Positions 7,185-13,757 of a DNA stretch of 31,623 nt are shown piece by piece. Position numbers and translations under genes: made by a program. The stretch spans positions 1 through 31,623 of IMG/VR virus record IMGVR_UViG_3300027742_000030; one strand, written 5' to 3'. The stretch is from a virus. How positions within the stretch are numbered: the first letter of the stretch is position 1; each line of letters begins with the position of its first letter. Below the pieces are notes generated by a model. That model searched no databases. It had not been told where the DNA came from and saw nothing but the letters and a program-made list of their open reading frames with translations.

Positions 7185-7825
7185 TGAAATACTACCTGAT
7201 TCGAGGCGACCAGATTATCAGCACGATTGACGCAGACGGCGGCGACGTTGTGGCGATTCCGCTTCTGGGCGGTGGCGACGCAATGAGCCTGATGAGCGAG
7301 CAGCGCGCGCTCAATCTAATGAGCAATCTGGACCTGACCGCAGCCGAAGCGCTGGCCGAGATGGGCATAGCCGACCTACGGGAGTCGATGCTATCCAGTG
7401 TCTTTATCGCATCGGCGGCATCGGTGAACGGGTTGAATGTGACAGGGCTGGCGGCGTATCATCTGGCCGACATCAGCGCGGACTACTCGCTCTGGCAGGT
7501 ATGCGGGCAGCAAGACGATCTGCTGGGGCTGCACACGCAACTGTGGGCGATGGAACCAACCGAGACCCTTGGCCTGCTCGCCGTTGTGCATGTGTATGGC
7601 GAGGCGTTCTACGACGCGGCTGCAAGGACCGCCGCGGGGCTGACGGTGGCTCAGGCATTGGCGAGGCGGGACAGGATTGCGGACTATCTGGAGTCGCAGG
7701 GATATGCGGACACCGGTGCGCTTCGGGCAGTGACGACTGAGGGAGCACAGGTGGTGGGGATTGCAGGAGCGCTTGGGTATACCGAGACGCAACTGTGGGC
7801 GGCGATGGTGGAGCTTGCCGTATAG
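7184..7825 (+). CDS. hypothetical protein, 213 aa
   Basis: Starts at ATG 7184, overlapping the LRR stop (TAATG). The product begins with MKYYLIRGDQIIST and is largely helical, with many Ala/Leu segments and no Cys cluster, signal or transmembrane helix. No family is recognised. It ends 16 bases before the duplicated phosphoesterase-tail sequence, so it may have arrived together with the LRR gene as one cassette. Confidence 0.65.
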   Translation: MKYYLIRGDQIISTIDADGGDVVAIPLLGGGDAMSLMSEQRALNLMSNLDLTAAEALAEMGIADLRESMLSSVFIASAASVNGLNVTGLAAYHLADISADYSLWQVCGQQDDLLGLHTQLWAMEPTETLGLLAVVHVYGEAFYDAAARTAAGLTVAQALARRDRIADYLESQGYADTGALRAVTTEGAQVVGIAGALGYTETQLWAAMVELAV

Positions 7826-7841
7826 CACCATTGCCGGAGAA

Positions 7842-7880
7842 GAGACGTGCGCTGACTACCTGGAGGCGGTCTACATATGA
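7842..7880 (+). pseudogene. remnant duplicate of the phosphoesterase C-terminus
   Basis: This stretch encodes ETCADYLEAVYI followed by a stop, matching the phosphoesterase end QTCADYMEAIY (6413-6448). The DNA also matches closely (GCGCTGACTAC then TGGAGGCG in both). No gene leads into this frame, so it is a leftover gene end. The two copies bracket the LRR and 213-aa genes. Confidence 0.65.
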
Positions 7881-7902
7881 GGTCGGTGGGCGCTTACAGG
7901 AA

Positions 7903-7929
7903 TCACAGTTTGTGACTAAATCAGTCACA
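7903..7929. promoter_or_regulatory. alternative hairpin or operator-like inverted repeats
   Basis: TGTGACT (7911-7917) and AGTCACA (7923-7929) are perfect 7-bp arms around five bases. TGTGA (7911-7915) can instead pair with TCACA (7903-7907). It lies just ahead of the ribosome site of the NrdD-like mini gene and could be an operator or a switchable leader. No clear promoter hexamers are visible beside it. Confidence 0.45.
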
Positions 7930-7941
7930 TAAGGGGAGCAG

Positions 7942-8121
7942 ATGACGTATAAGTCAACTGAGGATGAGCCTGAAGTTCTCAAGATTCAGTGTGAGGTATA
8001 TTCGAGGTGTGTTGGCTACCTGCGACCTGTAAGCGCGTGGAACGAAGGTAAAAAACAGGAGTTCAAGGACCGAATAGTATTCAAGCTGCCAAAGGCAACA
8101 GATGGTAGAATTAGCATCTAG
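7942..8121 (+). CDS. NrdD C-terminus-like mini protein, 59 aa
   Basis: A 59-residue protein starting at ATG 7942 with AAGGGGAG (7931-7938) upstream. Residues about 19-46 (VYSRCVGYLRPVSAWNEG, then KQEFKDRIVF) match the conserved C-terminal segment of anaerobic ribonucleoside-triphosphate reductases. The large catalytic domain and the cone are absent. Similar stand-alone pieces occur in phages. Whether it works as a reductase partner or is a leftover domain is unknown. The local sequence is more AT-rich than its neighbours, a hint of separate origin. Confidence 0.6.
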   Translation: MTYKSTEDEPEVLKIQCEVYSRCVGYLRPVSAWNEGKKQEFKDRIVFKLPKATDGRISI

Positions 8122-8212
8122 GCAGCTATTACGAGGAGACGTAGTACGAATACTAGTACCTGGGACCAAAAACGCCCCAGCAGCCGCTAAGCGGCCTCTA
8201 AGGGACAACTAG
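8102..8212 (+). CDS. doubtful 36-aa ORF
   Basis: An ATG at 8102 inside the NrdD-like gene opens a 36-codon frame ending at TAG 8210-8212, just before the ParB-like gene. The peptide is basic (MVELASRQLLRGDVVRILV start) with no known family and a weak ribosome site. It is listed because the stretch 8122-8215 otherwise holds no gene. Confidence 0.2.
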   Translation: MVELASRQLLRGDVVRILVPGTKNAPAAAKRPLRDN

Positions 8213-8215
8213 CAT

Positions 8216-8752
8216 ATGGATGACAGGCTGACTTGGACCAATAGTACGCGCAAGCTGTCGGAGCTGGTGCCGTGGACGCATAACCCGCGAGGCATTAGCG
8301 AGGCTGACGCTGTACGGCTGGCGGAATCGCTGGACCAGTTCGGGCAGATTCACGCTATCGCTATTGGGCCTGGCAATGAGATTCTTGATGGGCATCAGCG
8401 CAAGAATGTGTGGGCAGCCTGCGACCGCTATGGTGCCGACTACGAGGTCGATGTGCGAATATCGTCACGCTCATTGACCGAAGCAGAGCGCGAGAAGCTG
8501 GTCGTCTACCTGCACTCTGGCGCGACCGGCGGCTGGAACTGGGACAAGCTGAGTGCATGGGATCCTACGGCGCTTGAGGGCTGGGGGCTGGATGAGGGCG
8601 CGCTGCGACAGTGGAACGATAACGCGGCGAATCTGCGGGAGATGCGTGAGGCAGAGAAAGAAGTACCAGACTTTCCTGAATATGATGAGAGCATTGCCGA
8701 TGAGGTCGAATGGTTGGAGTGTCCAGAGTGCGGTCATCGCTGGCCAAAATGA
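8216..8752 (+). CDS. ParB/Srx-fold protein with C-terminal Cys pair
   Basis: A 178-residue protein with the ParB N-terminal (ParB/sulfiredoxin) fold. Key segments are LVPWTHNPRG (17-26), SLDQFGQIHAIAI (38-50) and ILDGHQR (56-62), the nucleotide-binding-type motif of this family. The C-terminus carries CPECGHRW (C169, C172), half of a zinc ribbon. Stand-alone ParB-like proteins in phages often sit beside DNA methyltransferases, and here the stop overlaps the methyltransferase start (ATGA at 8749). A role with that enzyme in DNA modification or protection is inferred; plasmid partition is unlikely without ParA. Confidence 0.85.
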   Translation: MDDRLTWTNSTRKLSELVPWTHNPRGISEADAVRLAESLDQFGQIHAIAIGPGNEILDGHQRKNVWAACDRYGADYEVDVRISSRSLTEAEREKLVVYLHSGATGGWNWDKLSAWDPTALEGWGLDEGALRQWNDNAANLREMREAEKEVPDFPEYDESIADEVEWLECPECGHRWPK

Positions 8753-10230
8753 GTATGAAAGACTGGTTTCCGAAGGCGGAGACGAGACCGGTAACAGTGC
8801 GGCAGGCAATCGGATATCTGCCAGTCGGAAAGCAAGGCAATCATGAGCCACAGGTACTAAGGGCTTGGGAGCTAAGCAAGCCTGGCAAATCTCTCCTAGA
8901 GACTTGCCGATATGTTGGCAGCTTTCAGAGCGTTCGACTAGACCCGAACAAGCCAAGCATGACACAGATCAAAGCGCACCTCAATTGGCACTATGCAGTG
9001 GCGCGGCAACTAACGGCCTTGGAGGCTGGGCTAATTGGTAGCTTTCCGCAGAGCTTCCAATGGATCGGGGGCAAGGCAGACTATAAGAAGCGCATCGGCA
9101 ATAGCGTCTCGCCACTGATGATGCGCTTGATTGCAAAAAACATAATCAGTATGCTTAGAATAGGGAAGCCAATACGAGTGAAGAAGTTACAGAAAATAGC
9201 TGACTATCCCGCGCATCTTGAGGCATGTTGGCAAGAGCATCTTGCCCCGCGCGCTGAGGATGCGCCAACAGCCATCAGTACCTTTGCGGGTTGCGGTGGA
9301 TCGTCGCTGGGCTATTCAATGGCCGGCTTCCGTGAGCTGCTGGCCGTGGAGTGGGATGACAATGCTGTGGCAACGTTCAAGCTCAACTTTCCTGATGTGC
9401 CGGTGTATCACGGTGACATCTGCAAGTTGTCACCGGCGAAGTGCTTGGAGCTGACAGGGCTAGAACCTGGGCAACTGGATGTGCTCGACGGATCGCCGCC
9501 GTGCCAGGGATTCAGCACGGCAGGCAAGCGGAAGTTCACCGACGACCGCAACCAGCTCTTCCGCGAATTCGTGCGCTTGCTGCGAGGACTACAGCCGCGG
9601 GTATTCGTAATGGAGAATGTGAGCGGGATGGTCAAGGGCAAGATGAAGCTCATCTTTGCCGACATTCTGCGAGAGCTGAAGGCAAGCGGCTATAAGGTGA
9701 GCGTCCGGCTTCTGAATGCGATGTACTTTGGTGTGCCGCAGTCCCGGCAGCGGCTTATCTTCGTTGGCATGCGTAAGGATTTGGGAATAGAATCGAATCA
9801 TCCTAAGGCAGAGACGGGGCCGGTGCCGGTGCGTAGGGCATTTGTTGGTCTAGCTGACAATAAAGCTGACCGCGTGGTGCCTGACGCTGACAGCAAGACG
9901 CTTACTCAGATGACGACAGTGAGGCCGGGTCACAGATGCTCGTTGCATCACAGTCATCATAGGCTTTCATCATATGAGCCGTCACCGACAGTTGATAGAG
10001 GAGGCGGCGCTGGCGAATGGCATATCTGGCATCCAGTGGAAAATAGGCCGATTACAAGGGCTGAGGTCAAGCGATTGAGTTCATTCCCTGATGAGTATGT
10101 GTTTGCGGGTAGTATCAGCAATGCCTTTGAGCGCATCGGCAATAGTGTTCCACCGCTAATGATGCGCTCGATTGCGCGGCACATTCGGCAGGCGATATTG
10201 ACCAACGGCACACCAGGGCTGATGGGATAG
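8749..10230 (+). CDS. cytosine-C5 DNA methyltransferase with an extra N-terminal half-enzyme
   Basis: A 493-residue protein from ATG 8749. Residues about 175-475 form a complete C5 methyltransferase: motif I STFAGCGGSS (177-186), catalytic C252 in SPPCQGFS, ENV (289-291), QSRQR (331-335), a target-recognition region, and motif X RIGNSVPPLMM (462-472). In addition, residues 1-135 resemble the C-terminal third of another such enzyme: VRQAIGYLP, a recognition-like stretch, then RIGNSVSPLMM (115-125). The two motif-X regions also match at DNA level (9091-9134 against 10132-10175, 37 of 44 bases). An A-rich linker joins them. It probably methylates phage DNA against host restriction. No cognate endonuclease gene is seen. 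Confidence 0.9.
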   Translation: MSMKDWFPKAETRPVTVRQAIGYLPVGKQGNHEPQVLRAWELSKPGKSLLETCRYVGSFQSVRLDPNKPSMTQIKAHLNWHYAVARQLTALEAGLIGSFPQSFQWIGGKADYKKRIGNSVSPLMMRLIAKNIISMLRIGKPIRVKKLQKIADYPAHLEACWQEHLAPRAEDAPTAISTFAGCGGSSLGYSMAGFRELLAVEWDDNAVATFKLNFPDVPVYHGDICKLSPAKCLELTGLEPGQLDVLDGSPPCQGFSTAGKRKFTDDRNQLFREFVRLLRGLQPRVFVMENVSGMVKGKMKLIFADILRELKASGYKVSVRLLNAMYFGVPQSRQRLIFVGMRKDLGIESNHPKAETGPVPVRRAFVGLADNKADRVVPDADSKTLTQMTTVRPGHRCSLHHSHHRLSSYEPSPTVDRGGGAGEWHIWHPVENRPITRAEVKRLSSFPDEYVFAGSISNAFERIGNSVPPLMMRSIARHIRQAILTNGTPGLMG

Positions 10231-10275
10231 GACGGGCGCGGATAATAGGGTAGAGGTTAGCGGATGGGTTAGCTT

Positions 10276-10872
10276 ATGGCAGCGATGAAACGAACTAGGG
10301 CACAGCGGGCAGCAGACCTCGTTATCATAGAGGGACTGGCGCTCAAGGGCGCAACTGAGACGCAAATAGCGGACAAACTCTCAGAGATGCGTCCCTACAC
10401 ACTGTCGCGCCAACAGATCGGTTATGATCTCCGTAAGCTGGCGAAAATGTGGGCGGCGGAGGCAGTCGCCAATCTTGATGAGCATAAGGCGCTTGCGCTA
10501 GCTGAGGTCCGCCATTTACAGCGCACCTACTGGGATGCCTGGGAACGCAGTTGCAAAGATGCGGAGACGCTACGGCAGGAAGGCAGCGGCGAGGCACCGT
10601 CGAAGATCGTCAAGACCAGCAAGGGGCAGGCGGGTGATCCGCGCTTCCTGACTGGCGTACAGTGGTGCATCGAGCGCAGGTGCAAGATCATCGGAGTGGA
10701 CGCGCCGACGCAACAAGAGCATAGCGGCCCCGGCGGTGGACCACTAGAGGTGACACAAATTGAGCTTACAAATGATGAGCGAGCTGCGAGGGTTGCAGCC
10801 ATTCTTGATACAGCGAGAGCTAGACGAGATCGACAGGCTGGTGACGCACGGCTGGTTGAAGATCCGGCCTGA
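10276..10872 (+). CDS. terS: terminase small subunit (predicted)
   Basis: A 198-residue protein lying directly before and overlapping the large terminase. The N-terminus (about residues 10-55, with ATETQIADKL and LSRQQIGYDL) looks like a helix-turn-helix for DNA binding. A helical, oligomerisation-type middle follows (WAAEAVANLDEHKALALAEV) and then a flexible charged tail. Small terminases recognise the packaging site and feed DNA to the large subunit. The call rests on domain type, size and position. ATG 10276 has only a weak ribosome site; ATG 10285 is possible. About 45 bases before it hold no gene. Confidence 0.75.
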   Translation: MAAMKRTRAQRAADLVIIEGLALKGATETQIADKLSEMRPYTLSRQQIGYDLRKLAKMWAAEAVANLDEHKALALAEVRHLQRTYWDAWERSCKDAETLRQEGSGEAPSKIVKTSKGQAGDPRFLTGVQWCIERRCKIIGVDAPTQQEHSGPGGGPLEVTQIELTNDERAARVAAILDTARARRDRQAGDARLVEDPA

Positions 10873-12082
10873 TTGTCCCGAACCGCACGTCAAGCAGCGC
10901 GGATTCGTGCTGTCGCCGGCTATCAGGAAGGTCGTTGTGGCCGGGCGTCGTGCTGGCAAGACTACCGGCATGGCGATCAATGCGGCACGCAGACTCAGGG
11001 AGGGCAAGCGAGTGCTCTATGCCGGACCAACGGCAGAGCAGACGGATCGCTTCTGGTATGCGATCCGCCACTACTACCGCGATGACGTCGCAGCCGGACT
11101 GCTCAGGAAGAGCGAGACGAAGCGCATTATAGAACCACCTGGGGTAGACGAGAACGGGCCGCGCATTAGAGTTAAGACGGCGTTCAATGCGGACATGCTG
11201 CGCGGCGACTGGGGGAATGAGATTCTGTTAGACGAATACAGCCTGATGTCATCGGACGTAGACGAGGTGGTGCTGCCGATGCTCCTGGACCGCGGCGGCA
11301 CGATCACCTATGGGGGTACTCCGAAGCGCAAAAACCACTTCTTCCACAAGTACGTGCAGGCGATGGCGGACACGACCGGGCGTTGGGGGGCGTGGCACTT
11401 CACCAGCCATGATAACCCGTATCTGGACGCCGCGACGCTTGAGGAGATTAGCCAGGACTTGACCGAGGACGGCTACCGGCAGGAGATCATGGCCGAGTTT
11501 CTGGAAGGTGAGGGCGTGGTATTCCGCAACATTCAGGCTTGTCTGCATCATGAGCAGGCGGTGCCTGGCCGGCACCGGGCGCATCGAGTGGTGATGGGAT
11601 GCGATTGGGGAAAACAATCGGACTATACTTCGCTGTCTGTGGTATGCGCAGATTGCGGGCTGGAGCTAGCACTGGACAGATTCAATCAGATCGATTATAC
11701 TTTCCAACGCGGGCGCCTTAAGGCACTGGCCGAGCATTGGCACGTCACCGATATTCTCGCCGAGGCGAATGCGATGGGAACTCCGATCATCGAAGAACTA
11801 CAACGTGACGGGCTACCAGTTACGCCCTTTATGACAACTGCGACCAGCAAGCCGCCGCTTATAGAATCGCTGGCGTTGGCCCTTGAACGTGAGGATGTGC
11901 GTTGGCTGGACGACCCCATCGCAACGATGGAACTGGAGGCCTACGAGCGCACGGTGAGCGCGGCCACGGGCCGCAGCAGCTATAGCGCGCCGGCGGGCCT
12001 GCACGATGACACGGTGATTGCGCGGGCGTTGGCGAATCGTGCGCGGCTGGAAGCGGTGCAGGGCCAGGTATATGTCTACTAG
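10760..12082 (+). CDS. terL: terminase large subunit
   Basis: The packaging ATPase/nuclease, 440 residues from TTG 10760, chosen because AGAGGTGA lies 6 bases upstream; ATG 10772 is the alternative. Walker A is GRRAGKTT (62-69) and Walker B is ILLDEY (155-160). The RNase H-like nuclease domain shows D282 (GCDWGKQSDYT), E335 (LAEANAMG) and D416/D417 (LHDDTVIA). Length and motifs are complete. It overlaps the small subunit gene by over 100 bases in another frame, and the portal gene follows 8 bases after the stop. Confidence 0.95.
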   Translation: MSLQMMSELRGLQPFLIQRELDEIDRLVTHGWLKIRPDCPEPHVKQRGFVLSPAIRKVVVAGRRAGKTTGMAINAARRLREGKRVLYAGPTAEQTDRFWYAIRHYYRDDVAAGLLRKSETKRIIEPPGVDENGPRIRVKTAFNADMLRGDWGNEILLDEYSLMSSDVDEVVLPMLLDRGGTITYGGTPKRKNHFFHKYVQAMADTTGRWGAWHFTSHDNPYLDAATLEEISQDLTEDGYRQEIMAEFLEGEGVVFRNIQACLHHEQAVPGRHRAHRVVMGCDWGKQSDYTSLSVVCADCGLELALDRFNQIDYTFQRGRLKALAEHWHVTDILAEANAMGTPIIEELQRDGLPVTPFMTTATSKPPLIESLALALEREDVRWLDDPIATMELEAYERTVSAATGRSSYSAPAGLHDDTVIARALANRARLEAVQGQVYVY

Positions 12083-12090
12083 GGGGCTGA

Positions 12091-13521
12091 ATGATTGACC
12101 TCGATCTAGTCTATGCGGCGTATCAGGCATCCGAGGAACGCACGCGCCAGAAGAACATCGTGATTGCTCGCGATTACTACGAGGGCGAGCACAACACGAA
12201 GCTGAGCAAGCGCCAGGAGGAGTTCATCGGGTTCAATCTGGACAAGGAGCGCTTCGCCGTCAACTATTGCGCGCCGGTGGTGGATGCCGTGGTGGAGCGG
12301 ATGATCGTGACCGGCTTCCTCAGCGATGATGAGGACTACGCCGCGTGGTGCTGGGATGTGTGGGAGCACAACAGGATGGACGCCAAGCAGCGGGACACGC
12401 ATCAGCAGGCCATCAATGAGGCGGAGAGCTTCGTCTTCGTGGATTGGCCCGAAGGTGACGAGTTCCCGACGTTCACGCCGCATCCGCGCTACACCGACCG
12501 TGAGATCGGGGGAACCGGCTACGGCTGCAAGGCGCACTACGCACAGGATGATCCGAACCAGGAGCTTGAAGCTATCAGCAAGCGCTGGTATGAGAGCTAC
12601 CAGGACGAGAAGGGCAACAACAAGACACGCGAGCGGATGAACATCTACTACCCGGATCGCATTGAGCGCTGGGAGGCGACCACCAAGGGTACCTTCCACA
12701 ATTCCGGCTGGGCGCCATTTGCGGATGACGATGGCGACTCTACGATTCCGCGGGTTGACGGAGCTGGTAAGCCGCTGGGCATTCCCATCGCGCACATTCA
12801 CAAACCTGGAACCTATGAGCTGTGGGATGCGATCCCGCTGCAGGATCTCATCAACAAGACGGCGCTGGACATCATCGCGACGGCTGACGCCTGCGGCTTC
12901 CCGATTCGTATGGCCTATGGTTGGGTAGCAACGACCGACGGCAAGCCGCCCGAGACCGACGGAGGCAACTATCTCGCGCTCACGCCAGGAACATGGGTTA
13001 CCGTCGGGAGCCTGGAGGCACGCACCGAGATCGTCCCGCCCTCTGACCTGATGCCGATGCTAGCAGCGCTGGACTCGTACATCATGAAACTTGCGCAGGT
13101 GACGGATACACCAGCCGCGCGGTTCCAGATCACCGGGCAGATTGCCGCCGAAGGCACACTGAAGCAGCAGGAAGGCCCGCTGCTGGCAAAGGTGCGGGCG
13201 TACAAGACGCTCGTCGGCAACGGGTGGGAGAACCTATGTGGGATTGCTCGCAGCCTAGGCGCTGAGCACGGCGTCACATTCGGCGATGATGCGACGGTAG
13301 AGGCCCAATGGGAGCCATCAGAGACGCGCGACGAAAAGGTAGAACTGGAGACGCTAGAGATCAAGGGGCGGTTGGGCGTGCCGCAAGAGACGCTGTGGGC
13401 TGAGATGGGGTATGATGTGGATGAGGTCGCCAAGATGCAGGCGCAGAGGGCCGAAGAGCTGCAAGACCAGAGCAACATCGGTGGCGCACTGCTGCAGAGC
13501 TTTGAGCGCGGCGGAGTGTAG
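12091..13521 (+). CDS. portal protein, SPP1 gp6-like
   Basis: A 476-residue protein beginning MIDLDLVYAAYQ, with AGGGGG upstream of ATG 12091. The sequence shows features of gp6-type portals: an early YYEGEH segment, NYCAPVVDAVVERM near residue 60, and a late helical stretch (AALDSYIMKLAQVTDTPAARF) that matches the region lining the channel. The portal forms the dodecameric ring at one capsid vertex for DNA entry and exit. Order TerS-TerL-portal-MuF is canonical, which supports the call. Confidence 0.9.
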   Translation: MIDLDLVYAAYQASEERTRQKNIVIARDYYEGEHNTKLSKRQEEFIGFNLDKERFAVNYCAPVVDAVVERMIVTGFLSDDEDYAAWCWDVWEHNRMDAKQRDTHQQAINEAESFVFVDWPEGDEFPTFTPHPRYTDREIGGTGYGCKAHYAQDDPNQELEAISKRWYESYQDEKGNNKTRERMNIYYPDRIERWEATTKGTFHNSGWAPFADDDGDSTIPRVDGAGKPLGIPIAHIHKPGTYELWDAIPLQDLINKTALDIIATADACGFPIRMAYGWVATTDGKPPETDGGNYLALTPGTWVTVGSLEARTEIVPPSDLMPMLAALDSYIMKLAQVTDTPAARFQITGQIAAEGTLKQQEGPLLAKVRAYKTLVGNGWENLCGIARSLGAEHGVTFGDDATVEAQWEPSETRDEKVELETLEIKGRLGVPQETLWAEMGYDVDEVAKMQAQRAEELQDQSNIGGALLQSFERGGV

Positions 13522-13547
13522 TCGCAGGCTTTTGAAAGGAGCGAGCG

Positions 13548-13754
13548 ATGAGTTATGATGATACAGTGGGGTATGGCGATATCTTCGACATCGGAAAGGT
13601 GATAATCTTTCGTGGAGAGCCTACACACGTCAACAATGAGAACATCACGGTGAAACTGGCTATTACCTGGACTTGCGCCTACTGCGGACAGAGCAACGCC
13701 GCCGAGCGCGAGAGCTGTTGGGGCTGTCAGGCGCCGAGAACAGAGGCTATATAG
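13548..13754 (+). CDS. RanBP-type zinc-finger-like mini protein, 68 aa
   Basis: A 68-residue protein with a strong ribosome site in the repeated leader TTGAAAGGAGC. The C-terminal part has four spaced cysteines (C43, C46, C57, C60) in WTCAYCGQSN then SCWGCQAPR, like a RanBP2-type zinc finger. The function is unknown; it may bind protein or RNA. It sits between portal and MuF, and its stop overlaps a 12-bp palindrome just before the MuF start. Confidence 0.7.
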   Translation: MSYDDTVGYGDIFDIGKVIIFRGEPTHVNNENITVKLAITWTCAYCGQSNAAERESCWGCQAPRTEAI

Positions 13755-13756
13755 CC
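13745..13756. repeat. 12-bp perfect palindrome before the MuF start
   Basis: GGCTATATAGCC (13745-13756) is its own reverse complement. It contains the stop codon of the zinc-finger gene and ends one base before the MuF ATG (13758), where no good ribosome site exists. It might be a protein-binding site or a chance palindrome. Confidence 0.4.
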
Positions 13757-13757
13757 C

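Noticed and set aside
8216-8752. ParB-like gene as a plasmid partition system
   Set aside because: No ParA-type ATPase or parS-like repeat cluster is visible, and the gene is coupled to a methyltransferase.
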